Below, piece after piece: positions 1-9,842 of a DNA stretch of 60,818 bases. Position 1 is the first letter of the stretch, and every line of letters begins with the position of its first letter. Made by a program: the position numbers and the translations under genes. Below the pieces are notes generated by a model. That model saw only the letters and a list, made by a program, of their open reading frames with translations. It ran no database searches and was not told where the DNA came from. This stretch comes from JAGOUN01 sp040389005 (GTDB taxonomy: Bacteria > Pseudomonadota > Gammaproteobacteria > JAGOUN01), in contig JAZKAS010000026.1 in NCBI GenBank assembly GCA_040389005.1, forward strand, positions 1 through 60,818, in the 5' to 3' direction.

Positions 1-438
1 TACTATCTTTTGCAGATCTTCTATGTCGATTAAATTTCGTGTGCTCATTTCCCAGACTTCGAAGGGAATGCCGTCATTAATTTTATTGATGAGAAAATTA
101 GTTAATGTTTTATGGTTTTTAGTCCAGCCAACAATTTGTGAAACACGAAAAATATAATAATTTGCGCAGAGTTTTTTGATTATCTCTTCCATCGCTAGTT
201 TGTGTTTGACGTAGGCGGTATCAGCAGCCATTGGATCGTGCATGCTACAGGTGCTAAAATAAACAAAAGTAGCGGCGCTGTGCATTTTAATGGTGCTCAA
301 CAATAGATTTTTTTCTCGCTCAAACTCACTCTCTCTTACTTCTTGTGAATCAGAGACACCGCTCGCAAAAATCATGATTTCTGCTTCGTTCTTAAAAGCG
401 GAGAATGCTTGCGCAAGCATGCCACGACCAACAATCAT
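1..438 (-). CDS. NAD(P)-dependent epimerase/dehydratase-like SDR protein, 3' part cut off by window edge
   Basis: An open frame of 146 codons runs from an ATG at 438 off the left edge with no stop. The N-terminus has a short Rossmann signature (IVGRGMLAQAF), and further in lies YFSTCSM followed by YVKHK, which fit the catalytic Ser and YxxxK of extended short-chain dehydrogenases. Such enzymes modify nucleotide sugars; substrate unknown. The start overlaps the stop of the upstream glycosyltransferase gene as ATGA (435-438), so it is translationally coupled to the polysaccharide operon. Family assignment rests on motifs only; the C-terminal substrate domain lies outside the window. Confidence 0.75.
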   Translation of the reverse strand, partial: MIVGRGMLAQAFSAFKNEAEIMIFASGVSDSQEVRESEFEREKNLLLSTIKMHSAATFVYFSTCSMHDPMAADTAYVKHKLAMEEIIKKLCANYYIFRVSQIVGWTKNHKTLTNFLINKINDGIPFEVWEMSTRNLIDIEDLQKIV

Positions 439-2858
439 TCTTTTCTCTCAATATTCAGTTTTTCAATAAAGTTTTGCACAGGATCTTCTGGCATAAAATT
501 TAAAATAGATTTTCTTGCGGCCGCGCCGATTTCTTCCCAGCGTTCTCTGGCATTCCATGCTCGTTCGAGTGCCTCATCGATCAATTCCGCGGTTGGTGCT
601 TGAGCAATAAATCCGCTGCAATTGTCTTGAATAATTTCTCGAGCGCCGCCTACATCTGTTACAATAGGTACTCTGCCACATAACATCGCGCCAAGCAATA
701 CAATCGGCATGCCTTCCATTCTACTCGTGAGTATAATGCCGTGATTAGCGCGCCAGATATCTAGAATGTCTTTTTTATATTCATTGAAAATGACATTTTT
801 TAACCCATAATGCTCTTTTAATTGCGCTAAAGAATTTTTGTCTTCACCGTGTCCATATAGGTTGATGATGAGATTTCTTTGCTTCCATTTATTTTGATTT
901 AGAGTCTCAAATAATATGTCATGCCCTTTATGTATGACAGAGTATCTAGCAGGAAAAGCGAGTGTATAGAATGATTCTATTTTAGGGAAATCGAGTGATA
1001 CCTTACGATCAATATGTACAGGATTATAGTGTTGCGTAGCGTTAGGTATAGCAGTTGCAATTTGGCGTTCCATTAATTTAAGATTATTTTTTGAGGTAAA
1101 AAATACTTTTTCTGCATTTAAGTAAAATCTTTTTACCCATTGCGCCGTTTCGGCATCGGGCCAGCAGCCTTCTATGGTCAGTTGATTGATAATGCAATAA
1201 GGAATTCTATTGGCCCTGCAGGCGTTGTGCCAATCTGTGCCTTCATTATGGTGTCCTAGAGAAAAGATGACCATCTGAGGTTTGAATTTTTTTAAAATAC
1301 TGTAATGGCTTTTTTCTCTGTAATATATTTCAATGCCGCTGGATTTAAGTAATTGCATTTGAGGTTGAAGTAAAAGGGGGCTATCGATATTAACGGCAAT
1401 TTTTATGTCGGTAGATTGTGATAATTTTAATGCTGCTTCCATCCATAGTACTTCACTTCCACCACCTTCTACTGCGCCAGCATTCGTAGAGATAAAAGCA
1501 AGTCTGGTAATTTTTGTATTATTTTTCTTGGTCAATTGACAATCATCTAATGTCTTTAATAAAGCTTGAATATATTTTTGAAAGTCATATTCTTCTTTGA
1601 TGATCTGTGCGGATTTAGTTGCTATAGAAACATATAACGCATTGTCATTGATGACTGAACGTAGTTTCTCTATAAAATCTTTTGTGTTTAATTCTTTTGC
1701 GATTAGATTTTTATTGATTTTTTCTAATAATTCAGGCATGCCACCGCATTGATCAAACGCAATAACAGGTAATCCATAAGATGCGGCATCTAGGGCGGCA
1801 TTTGGGAAGGGGTCTTCTCGACTGGTAAGTGCAAAAATATCTGCGCCATTAAGTAAGAGTCCATATTCATCAGGCTTTGAAAAGTTTTTAAAAATAAAAT
1901 TAGTGAGATGCCTATTTTTTTCAATTAAATTTTTAGTATTAATTTCATTATCATCACCAAAGAAAATAAAATAACAATTTGGCATGACTGTTTTGCATTC
2001 AGTGGCAATGTCGATAAATATATCTAAACCTTTCCGGTGAGCATCAGTGCCTGAACCAAAAATAATGATGGCGTCATGTGGAAGAGAAAATTTATTCCTT
2101 AAAAGTTCTCTGCTTTTATTTTTATCGATATTTTCTAATTTGTTGAAAGCACCTTGTGGGATAATGCTAACACCAGAACTCGGGATATTAAATCTTGATT
2201 TGTACTGTGTCATGGCAAAGGTGCTTGAAAAGATAATTTTGTTCCCACGCTGCGAAGCGTCAATCAACGCAGGCAGAACACGAACGTGCCACTTTAACCG
2301 GTTAACGACATTCAGCATTTCATGCGCTAAAACAATATAATGAAAGTTGTTTGCTTCTAGGTATGGCGTAAATAGTCCGCCGCCAATCGTATTTAGAATG
2401 GCTTTATTAATATTTAATTGACTTAGAGTGTAAAAAACATTCATGACAAATGTTGGGGCTTCTATGTGGTTGAGTTGTCTTTGATTGAGACTTATTACGC
2501 AGCCTGTTTGTTCGAAATCTGGTAGCAAAACGCCTCCTGCAGTCGCAACAATGATAACATTGTGAGATTCTTGAAGTGCTTTAGCGATATTCAGCAACAG
2601 CAGTGGGGCGCCAGTATGGCTGCAATCGTGTGTGGTGAGTACAATATTTGGTTTTTTATTGACTGAATGAAGTGCTGTAATTTTTGATCTAAGTGTGTCT
2701 AAGTATGTTTCTTGTTCATCGCTCATATTCACGAACGTGTAATTTAATATTCTTGATATGGTTTTTCTAAAGCCATTAACTTTTAGAAAATTATATGCTT
2801 TTTTCCATAATTTCTTATTTTTCACAGTAAGTTTCGCCAGAGTGAAATTTTTTTTCAT
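435..2858 (-). CDS. Large glycosyltransferase with two tandem GT-B (GT4-like) domains
   Basis: The 807-residue protein contains two GT4-type units. The first starts near residue 68 (NIVLTTHDCSHTGAPLLLL) and ends with the acidic E-x7-E region SREDPFPNAALDAASYGLPV; the second begins near residue 450 and ends with SRMEGMPIVLLGAMLCGRVP and DVGGAREII. GT4 enzymes transfer sugars from nucleotide donors with retention, on the cytosolic face during polysaccharide or LPS assembly. About twice the usual 380 residues, so a two-domain fusion that may add two sugars. Start and stop both overlap neighbours as ATGA, pointing to one operon. Sugar specificity cannot be read. Confidence 0.85.
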   Translation of the reverse strand: MKKNFTLAKLTVKNKKLWKKAYNFLKVNGFRKTISRILNYTFVNMSDEQETYLDTLRSKITALHSVNKKPNIVLTTHDCSHTGAPLLLLNIAKALQESHNVIIVATAGGVLLPDFEQTGCVISLNQRQLNHIEAPTFVMNVFYTLSQLNINKAILNTIGGGLFTPYLEANNFHYIVLAHEMLNVVNRLKWHVRVLPALIDASQRGNKIIFSSTFAMTQYKSRFNIPSSGVSIIPQGAFNKLENIDKNKSRELLRNKFSLPHDAIIIFGSGTDAHRKGLDIFIDIATECKTVMPNCYFIFFGDDNEINTKNLIEKNRHLTNFIFKNFSKPDEYGLLLNGADIFALTSREDPFPNAALDAASYGLPVIAFDQCGGMPELLEKINKNLIAKELNTKDFIEKLRSVINDNALYVSIATKSAQIIKEEYDFQKYIQALLKTLDDCQLTKKNNTKITRLAFISTNAGAVEGGGSEVLWMEAALKLSQSTDIKIAVNIDSPLLLQPQMQLLKSSGIEIYYREKSHYSILKKFKPQMVIFSLGHHNEGTDWHNACRANRIPYCIINQLTIEGCWPDAETAQWVKRFYLNAEKVFFTSKNNLKLMERQIATAIPNATQHYNPVHIDRKVSLDFPKIESFYTLAFPARYSVIHKGHDILFETLNQNKWKQRNLIINLYGHGEDKNSLAQLKEHYGLKNVIFNEYKKDILDIWRANHGIILTSRMEGMPIVLLGAMLCGRVPIVTDVGGAREIIQDNCSGFIAQAPTAELIDEALERAWNARERWEEIGAAARKSILNFMPEDPVQNFIEKLNIERKE

Positions 2859-4882
2859 TTAAAGTGTTTCCAAATAAAGCGAAATAATTTTATTGTTTTT
2901 TGCCTTAATCTAACCAATTTATAATTCAGACTATTTTTATAGATAGAATGTTGTAAGCTTAATATGTCTGCTCTATTATAGGGTTGAATATTTGCATGAA
3001 ATTTTACGCGCAGTATAAAGTCGCTCAGTTCTGAGGGTATGTCAAATGTTATTTGTGGATGAGCGTGTGGAAAATCGATAACATCACTCAGCGCAGCACC
3101 ATTATGCCATTTCAGTTTTAAAGAGTGGGTATCGCCATTCGCTAATTCAATCTCTGAGCTAATTATTTTAATTTTAGCGGGATAATTAATTGGGTCAAAG
3201 CGCAATGATTGAATATTTTGATATTCTGATAAATCAAAAGTAATATGATCATCACATGTAGAGTGTTGAGCTTTGGATTGATTTTCATTAAATGTAGGTT
3301 TGCTTGTTGAAGAAATGAAGAGTCTTCTAAAATATTTAATTCCATCCATTGCTTCAAAGATAGTCGTGTCGCCCCATGCTTGTTTGGTAGTATACAGCAA
3401 TCCATATTTCTCTAGCAGGCGACAGATTTTATTATGATTTTTATAGTTCAGTTTTGTAAATAATGCATAATCGAAACGAAATGCATCTCCTTGCAATAAT
3501 TGATACATAAAATCCGAGTACTGTTCTATATAGTTATCGCTAATAATGTTATCAGCTAACGTCAGTGGATCATGCTTTACGTAAGATTCAGTGTTTTTTT
3601 CTACTCTATCTTTAAAATTATTTAAATCATGCCAATATCTGACGCTGCTTAATATATGCGTAAGAAATTTTTCTCTTTCTGCCTCCGTATAGTTGAGCAC
3701 TTCAAAAATCTTATGCATAAGCTCATCTAAAGTGGAAAAATAAAAGTCTTTAAAGCTATCCAAATTATTTATAATAGATTTGTAGGATAAAGCTGGTACC
3801 CCCAGCGAAATTGCTTCAATCATTGATGTGGCGGAACCCATAGGAAAGCTATCTAAATATAAATCTGCGCGTTTAATAATTTGATGCGCTTCATGTTTCG
3901 CTAATGTCCCTAATAAGTTTACTTTTTTCGGATGCTTTTTCAAAAGCCATTGCCATGATTCTTGATGATTTTCTACGCCAATAATGCAAAAAATAATTTG
4001 GTTGTTATGGGTTAATATTCTATCAATAAAATCTTGAAAGGATAATTCTTTAAGTGGTTCAAATTTATAATAAGTTGCCATAGAAACAATGATTTTAGAA
4101 TCTTGCTGTTCTTTTTCTTTATTGTTATCAGCTATGTTGATATTTATCTCGACTGGAATCCCGACAAATTTTGTTCTCTCTTTTGGGATGCCGCGGTATA
4201 AATTCGAATGGTTTTTGCCGTGCATACAAATTTCTAAAATCGCATCACAAACAGAATAGCCGCATCCCCACAAATGATCACCGTGGTTATAAAAAAATGT
4301 TGGGCGCGTGTAATAAGGCGTGCCAAAGGCTAATAGGGGTAAAATATCATGAGGAAAGATGTGCAAAACAACATGATGAAACTGGCAGGCAATTTTTGCT
4401 AAAAATTTTGCTTTATCAATTAAGCTCGTCTCGTTATTGATAATGATATCGCCCTGACTATTATGTACAGCATTTTTTAAGAAAGCAGGAATTTCGCCTG
4501 CCGAGTGATTTATAATAATGCTATGCTGTTGATTGGACATAGTCTTTATCCAATTGTCAACCACGCGAGTATGTCCTCCAGTGTGATATACTTCAGTGAG
4601 TACATGCAGCACGTGGTTGTTATCCTTATATTCGGGTAAAGCGTTGTTTATAAGTTCGCATGAAATCGTCGTTAAATCCTGTTCAAATTGCTTGTGCGCA
4701 TAAGTATTTGAATGATTATTGTTAAAGCATGACGCAACAAATTGATACAGATTTAATTTTTCTTCAAGTTCATTTTCTAACTGCGCCAATAGATATAGGT
4801 TGTTTAATAAAAGGGGTAGCTTTTCTTTTAACGGCTGTGATGCCGGAATAGCAAGTTTGTTGGCATTCATTTTAGTGCTCAT
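2855..4882 (-). CDS. Glycosyltransferase-like GT-B protein with C-terminal extension
   Basis: The 675-residue protein has a GT-B-like core. Residues around 115 carry YHTGGHTRVVDNWI, typical of the glycine-rich N-domain loop of glycosyltransferases, and around 345 DLYLDSFPMGSATSMIEAIS followed by LGVPALSY, the nucleotide-sugar binding C-domain. The last 200 residues look like a separate beta-rich or positioning domain I do not recognise. It lies in the same minus-strand operon as the tandem GT4 gene, overlapping it as ATGA. The start is uncertain: an in-frame ATG four codons downstream is equally possible, and neither has a strong ribosome binding site. Confidence 0.75.
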   Translation of the reverse strand: MSTKMNANKLAIPASQPLKEKLPLLLNNLYLLAQLENELEEKLNLYQFVASCFNNNHSNTYAHKQFEQDLTTISCELINNALPEYKDNNHVLHVLTEVYHTGGHTRVVDNWIKTMSNQQHSIIINHSAGEIPAFLKNAVHNSQGDIIINNETSLIDKAKFLAKIACQFHHVVLHIFPHDILPLLAFGTPYYTRPTFFYNHGDHLWGCGYSVCDAILEICMHGKNHSNLYRGIPKERTKFVGIPVEININIADNNKEKEQQDSKIIVSMATYYKFEPLKELSFQDFIDRILTHNNQIIFCIIGVENHQESWQWLLKKHPKKVNLLGTLAKHEAHQIIKRADLYLDSFPMGSATSMIEAISLGVPALSYKSIINNLDSFKDFYFSTLDELMHKIFEVLNYTEAEREKFLTHILSSVRYWHDLNNFKDRVEKNTESYVKHDPLTLADNIISDNYIEQYSDFMYQLLQGDAFRFDYALFTKLNYKNHNKICRLLEKYGLLYTTKQAWGDTTIFEAMDGIKYFRRLFISSTSKPTFNENQSKAQHSTCDDHITFDLSEYQNIQSLRFDPINYPAKIKIISSEIELANGDTHSLKLKWHNGAALSDVIDFPHAHPQITFDIPSELSDFILRVKFHANIQPYNRADILSLQHSIYKNSLNYKLVRLRQKTIKLFRFIWKHFK

Positions 4883-4920
4883 ACGCTAAGTTTTAGGTTC
4901 ATGGAAAGCCTTTGGTTTAT

Positions 4921-6468
4921 TTAATCACCATTTGAAAAGCATGCATGTTTCATGAGCATTTTCTTGTGAGGATTTATTTTTTCAAACTCAGTTAGTTTTT
5001 TTCTTGGCACCATAACCCAAAGATATTCTTTGTTCATATTTTGTAAAATGTCGAAAACGCAGTAATCTTTTTCTTTAGCCATTATATAAATGGCCTCATC
5101 TTTTTTTGTAACAAAAGAATTTTCTTTTTCATTCTCTTGAGAGAGGACAATAACAATGGTAGGCGTAATAGTAGAAAAGATATAATGAGCAATTTGCTGC
5201 TCGTTCATGTTTTCTGAAGCAATATGAGCATCGGTTAAACTCCAGTAATCAAGAGTGGGAAGTTTACTGTAGTAGGGAAGAATTCCGGCATCAGAGATAA
5301 CAGTAAAATTATTTGTTGGATTAAGCTGTGCCAATCTTTTTCCTAAATAGCCATAGATGTTTTTTTCGGAAGCTGCATAGTCGAGAAAAAACTGCATTCT
5401 TTTGCTAGTCGAAGGTAGTTGAATAATGCAATAGACCATAAGACAAATAGAAAAAATTTTAATTAATAAACCTTTGGTGCGAGTGCTTTGTTGCGTTAGA
5501 CAATATCCAAAGGCAAGTAAAACAGCGGTAACGGGGTACAGGTAGCGATATTCGAAAGCCATAATTGGCTTTACGTTGATGGCAAATAAAAACATCGTTA
5601 CAAGAATAATTAGAAAACCGATGGGAATGAGTATATTTTTCTTGAAAGAAAAATATAAAAGACAAAATGAAGCCATAAAAAAGGGGTAGGTCTGTTTAAT
5701 GAAATCTATTGTTGTTGCGGCGCCTGCAAGCTTGCTGCCTGTTACTTTTGTATAAAAGGGCAGGGGAAGTAAAAGCTGAAAATACCAAACGCGCCAAATA
5801 AAATAAAGTATGGCCGGCAGTAGGTAGAAAATTATTTCATATAAAATAAATTTTCGTTTTTGATTGCTTGGCAGGAAGAAAGGTGTAATGCAGAGTAACG
5901 CAAGAAGGAAGGCATTGCTTTCCGGCCTAGTTAAACCGCTCAATAAGCTAAGTAAAGAGAAGGTTAAAAATCTCGGGCGCTGGCTGCTCAAAGTTGTGTA
6001 ACTCATGCATAACATGAAAATCAAACAAAGATATAAAGTTGTTTCAAGGCCAGAAATCATATGTGCAGGTGTTGCAGGGTTCATTGCAAAAAAGTCAAAC
6101 AATAGTCCCCATAGTATGGCGGTTGATTTATCGTCAGTAATTTGACGTAGAATAATATAGTAAATGAGCGCAATACTTCCGATGCCCACTAATTTGCTAG
6201 CAACAACTGGTGATATCGCAACAAAATTAAGGAGGCTTAATAGCATTAAATGTGCAAAGCTGGTACATGCTTCTGTTGGTAAAAAACCGATATTCCATGC
6301 AATGCTACCTGTTTGCACAAAGTTTTCTACATATCTGAATTCAATAAAGGCATCGTCAACCGTAAATGCCCAGATAAGATGACAAAAATATGTTAGAAAA
6401 AAAAGAGCGGGGAGGGTGGTAAGAAAAAATATAAAGCGGCGTGATAATATTTTTTGATGATTAATCAT
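4921..6468 (-). CDS. Multi-spanning membrane protein, probable GT-C glycosyltransferase
   Basis: The 515-residue protein has about ten to twelve hydrophobic helices. After the first helix comes FTVDDAFIEFRYVENF, an acidic DD pair in the first outer loop, as in GT-C enzymes (ArnT/PMT and mycobacterial arabinosyltransferase types) that use lipid-linked sugar donors at the periplasmic face. The soluble C-terminal 120 residues resemble the periplasmic domain of such proteins. First gene of the minus-strand polysaccharide operon, divergent from the ATP-grasp gene at 6651; the roughly 180-base gap presumably holds both promoters. Donor and acceptor unknown. Confidence 0.7.
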   Translation of the reverse strand: MINHQKILSRRFIFFLTTLPALFFLTYFCHLIWAFTVDDAFIEFRYVENFVQTGSIAWNIGFLPTEACTSFAHLMLLSLLNFVAISPVVASKLVGIGSIALIYYIILRQITDDKSTAILWGLLFDFFAMNPATPAHMISGLETTLYLCLIFMLCMSYTTLSSQRPRFLTFSLLSLLSGLTRPESNAFLLALLCITPFFLPSNQKRKFILYEIIFYLLPAILYFIWRVWYFQLLLPLPFYTKVTGSKLAGAATTIDFIKQTYPFFMASFCLLYFSFKKNILIPIGFLIILVTMFLFAINVKPIMAFEYRYLYPVTAVLLAFGYCLTQQSTRTKGLLIKIFSICLMVYCIIQLPSTSKRMQFFLDYAASEKNIYGYLGKRLAQLNPTNNFTVISDAGILPYYSKLPTLDYWSLTDAHIASENMNEQQIAHYIFSTITPTIVIVLSQENEKENSFVTKKDEAIYIMAKEKDYCVFDILQNMNKEYLWVMVPRKKLTEFEKINPHKKMLMKHACFSNGD

Positions 6469-6650
6469 TTTAGAATTGCGATTTCTTGAAACTAGTGGGC
6501 CGAGATTCTAGCATGATGTAGTTGGCTTATAAAGTATATAATCGGAGATTACAGTAGGGTTTGAGCCTCTTAAATTGTTGAAATGAAGGTGCGTCTTGCC
6601 TATCTATGGATATAGCAGATAGAATGCTTCACTTCAATAAGGCGATTAAT

Positions 6651-7955
6651 ATGAAAAAAAATAAATGGAATGTACTGGTTTTTCCGGGGGGTACTGAAAT
6701 TGGTTTAGAAATATACAAGTCCTTGGCTTATTGTAAGGAAATCACCTTGTTTTCTGTCTCAAGTGCTCAGGAAAATCATGCGGAATTTGTTTTCCTCAAC
6801 CATCACATTATCCCTAATGTTTTCGAAAGTTCCTGCATTACTGAGCTATTGAGGATATTAAGAGAGTGGAAGATAGATGTTATTTATCCTGCGAATGCTT
6901 ACATTATTGATTTTTTAGTAAAGCATAGAGAAATAATACCGGTGAAAATTATTTTGCCCTCAAACGAGGTGGTGCAGCTGACACGATCTAAGCGAGCTTG
7001 TTATGATTATTTGAGAGGAGATATTCTTGTTCCTACGATATATGTTAGTACTGTAGAAATCATTAGTTATCCTGTTTTTGTCAAACCGAATTCAGGGTAT
7101 GGGGCGCAAGGCGCAAAGAAAATTAATTCTGAAGCGGGGTTGCAAGATTATCTCGGTGAACATTCTGAAGACGAGACATTGATCTGTGAATATCTTGCAG
7201 GAGAAGAATATACGGTTGATTGCTTTTCAAGCAAAAAAGGATTGTTGTTTTCACGCGCTAGAAAACGAGAGCGTATCAGAATGGGGACCTCAATGAGGGC
7301 AACTCCTGCGTCGACGGAAATTCAAAAAGACGTTAAAGAAATAGCCGAAAAAATTGTTAAAAAACTATCTATTGAAGGCGCATGGTTTTTTCAAGTTAAA
7401 CGCGACAAACCAGGCGGCCAGCTTAAATTATTAGAGATCGAAGTGAGAATAGCCGGTACGATGGCAATGAATCGAGCGAGAGGAGTTAATTTTCCATTGC
7501 TCTCGATATACAATGCATTTGGTTTTTCAGTTGAAATTATGACCAATGATTTCGATGTTATCTTAGATCGATCATTAGCTAATCGATATAAAATTGACTT
7601 ATCTTATGAAAATGTTTATGTGGATCTTGATGATACTTTGCTTATCAAAGGCAAGGTCAACCAAGACTTAATGAAATTTCTTTATCAATGTTTTAATAAA
7701 AAAATAAAATTAATACTAATTACCAAGTCATTGTCAAACAATCTTTTTGAAACACTTAGACAATATCGTATCAGCGAACTATTTGACGAGGTCATTCATC
7801 TGAAAGAAGAAGATAAAAAAGAAAATTATATCAATAAAAAACAGGCAATTTTTATTGATGATAGTTATAGTCAGCGTGCTCAGGTTCATGCAGCATTGGC
7901 TATTCCTACTTTTGACATGAGTATGTTAGAAGTGTTGATTGATGACAGAACTTAA
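6651..7955 (+). CDS. ATP-grasp ligase fused to a HAD-type phosphatase domain
   Basis: Residues from about 95 to 300 form an ATP-grasp fold (VFVKPNSGYGAQGAKKI, then EYLAGEEYTVDCF and LLEIEVRIAGTMAMNRARG). The last 120 residues begin with VYVDLDDTLLIKG, the HAD nucleophile motif DxD, and end with FIDDSYSQR. The ATP-grasp half would join an amine to a carboxylate through an acyl phosphate; the HAD half would remove a phosphate. I chose ATG 6651 because AAGGCG lies eight bases upstream; a longer frame from 6606 has no ribosome binding site. Lies with carbohydrate genes, so it probably decorates a sugar or polyol. The substrate is not predictable. Confidence 0.75.
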   Translation: MKKNKWNVLVFPGGTEIGLEIYKSLAYCKEITLFSVSSAQENHAEFVFLNHHIIPNVFESSCITELLRILREWKIDVIYPANAYIIDFLVKHREIIPVKIILPSNEVVQLTRSKRACYDYLRGDILVPTIYVSTVEIISYPVFVKPNSGYGAQGAKKINSEAGLQDYLGEHSEDETLICEYLAGEEYTVDCFSSKKGLLFSRARKRERIRMGTSMRATPASTEIQKDVKEIAEKIVKKLSIEGAWFFQVKRDKPGGQLKLLEIEVRIAGTMAMNRARGVNFPLLSIYNAFGFSVEIMTNDFDVILDRSLANRYKIDLSYENVYVDLDDTLLIKGKVNQDLMKFLYQCFNKKIKLILITKSLSNNLFETLRQYRISELFDEVIHLKEEDKKENYINKKQAIFIDDSYSQRAQVHAALAIPTFDMSMLEVLIDDRT

Positions 7956-7972
7956 GCGAATAAGAGGGTGTA

Positions 7973-8890
7973 ATGAAATTTGAAAAACTGGGGTGTGTTT
8001 TTACACCCGACGCGATATGTTCTTGGTGGCATTCACATGCTATGGCTCCTGCGCCAGTGCAAATCAATGACGACGAGATTCGTATTTATATGGGGTGTTG
8101 GAGTATAGATGGAATTTCTCGCATTGGTTATATCGATGTGGATGCGCGTGATCCGCTGAAAATTATAAATATTGCACAAAAACCAGTATTAGATATTGGA
8201 GAAAATGGCTGTTTTGATGAGAATGGTGTATTTCCAGGCCACGTGACTAAAATAGATAATAAAATAATGCTTTATTATACTGGGTTTCAGTTAGGCCATA
8301 AAATTCCACATTATAATTTTGGTGGGTTGGCGATGAGTCAAAGTGGTAAAGACTTTTCTCGGGTATCCAAAGCGCCTATTTTAGATCGCGCGGACGAAGG
8401 ATTGTATGTGCGGGCGGGGCAATCGGTATTGCAGCAAAACAGTATGTATCATAGTGTTTATTCAGCGGGTTCAGGTTGGGTGGAGGTAGGTGGTAAAAGT
8501 CGGCCGATATACGATATTTTCTACCAAGCTTCGCCAAAGTTTGACGAATTCAATAGGGTTGGAAAAATTATAGTACATTGTAATCACGCAGAAGAGCACG
8601 GTCTGGGAAGGCCGCAGTTGGTGAATATTAATCAACGTTATTATGTATTTTATACGAGAAGAATGCTTAATATGAAATATTTTTTTGGATATGCTTATTC
8701 TGATGACTTGATTCATTGGGAGAGGGCTGATCAAACCATCAATCTTCAGCATGGAGGCGAAGGGGAGTTTGACAGTGAAATGGTTTATTTTCCAGCATTT
8801 ATTGAAACAAAATACGGATCTTACCTATTTTACTCTGGAAATGGCTTTGGAAAATCAGGGCTTGGTGTCGCTAGGGTAGATAATTTTTAG
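7973..8890 (+). CDS. Five-bladed beta-propeller glycoside hydrolase-like protein (GH43/GH32 clan)
   Basis: The 305-residue protein has the repeated blade pattern of the GH32/43/62/68/130 superfamily: WWHSHAMAPAPVQINDDEI, KIMLYYTGFQLG, RYYVFYTRRM, SYLFYSGNGFGKSGLGVA. No signal peptide is visible, so it is likely cytosolic and could be a glycosyltransferase or phosphorylase of the same fold rather than a secreted hydrolase. It sits 17 bases after the ATP-grasp/HAD gene and 10 bases before the acyltransferase-like gene, forming a three-gene unit. GAGGG lies just before the ATG. Catalytic carboxylates cannot be assigned with confidence. Confidence 0.65.
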   Translation: MKFEKLGCVFTPDAICSWWHSHAMAPAPVQINDDEIRIYMGCWSIDGISRIGYIDVDARDPLKIINIAQKPVLDIGENGCFDENGVFPGHVTKIDNKIMLYYTGFQLGHKIPHYNFGGLAMSQSGKDFSRVSKAPILDRADEGLYVRAGQSVLQQNSMYHSVYSAGSGWVEVGGKSRPIYDIFYQASPKFDEFNRVGKIIVHCNHAEEHGLGRPQLVNINQRYYVFYTRRMLNMKYFFGYAYSDDLIHWERADQTINLQHGGEGEFDSEMVYFPAFIETKYGSYLFYSGNGFGKSGLGVARVDNF

Positions 8891-8900
8891 GCGGTGTTAA

Positions 8901-9842
8901 ATGGAGATTTTGCAGGTTTCAGAAGCGGAGTACCTGAGTTCAATAAAGAATTTTACGACAATATTTGACACGCCAAAATTTCATGCGATCAATCAAGATC
9001 GTTGCGATTCTATTTTTTTTCTTTTAGGAAAATCAAATAAAATAAAGTTTGGCATCATTGGCGGGCAAGTGGGCGATGAATTTTGTATGCCGTTTTCTGC
9101 GCCTTACGCTTGTATTACACCCTGTCGTAAGGATTTAAAGCTTTCGGATTACTATGATGTTATTGAAGCATTAGAAAAGTTTTTATCTGATACAGGCTTT
9201 AAGAAAATAAAAATCATTCTTCCGCCTATTTTCTATGATCACCATCATCTGACTATTTTTTCGCAAGCGTTAAAACAAGCTAAATTTGATATTCCTTATA
9301 TTGATTTAAATTATCATTACGACTTACAAAAATTTGACGAGCATTATCTGACCAATCTTCATCCAAAAGCGAGGCAAAAACTGCGCGCGAGCATGAGGCA
9401 CGGCTTTGAGTTCTTGTTAGATGCTTCTTTGGCACATAAGAAATTAGTGTATTCAGTCATTCAAGAAAATCGGGAAAGCAAGGGATACCCCTTGCGTGTC
9501 TCTTTTGAAAAATTACTTAAAACTGAATCAGCAATTAAAGTAGATTATTTTTTATTGCGGCATGAGCTATCTCAACAAGCAGTTGCGTCATGTATTTGTT
9601 TTTATGTGGCTCATCAAATTGTGCAAATCATTTATTGGGGCGACAGGCCTGAAATGAGTGAATATAGACCGATGAATTATTTAGCCTATAAAGTTTTTGA
9701 ATTTTATAAAAAACATGCTGTGAAAATTGTAGATATTGGCATTTCAACTGAGCAAGGTGTGCCAAACTTTGGATTGTGTGATTATAAACAATCCATTGGC
9801 TGTGAAACAGATAGTAAGTTCTATTTTACGAAAGAGTTGTAA
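8901..9842 (+). CDS. GNAT/FemAB-like acyltransferase
   Basis: The 313-residue protein looks like the double GNAT fold of FemAB-related transferases. LHPKARQKLRASMRHGFEF near residue 155 resembles the basic linker before the second GNAT domain, and IIYWGDRPEMSEYRPMNYLA is the typical strand-helix that binds the acyl donor. Such proteins acylate amino sugars or transfer amino acids from tRNA. The nearby FdtA/FdtB pair makes an amino sugar, so it could supply the missing N-acylation step (FdtC/QdtC role), an inference from context only. Its 3' end overlaps the convergent aminotransferase gene by 22 bases. Confidence 0.6.
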   Translation: MEILQVSEAEYLSSIKNFTTIFDTPKFHAINQDRCDSIFFLLGKSNKIKFGIIGGQVGDEFCMPFSAPYACITPCRKDLKLSDYYDVIEALEKFLSDTGFKKIKIILPPIFYDHHHLTIFSQALKQAKFDIPYIDLNYHYDLQKFDEHYLTNLHPKARQKLRASMRHGFEFLLDASLAHKKLVYSVIQENRESKGYPLRVSFEKLLKTESAIKVDYFLLRHELSQQAVASCICFYVAHQIVQIIYWGDRPEMSEYRPMNYLAYKVFEFYKKHAVKIVDIGISTEQGVPNFGLCDYKQSIGCETDSKFYFTKEL

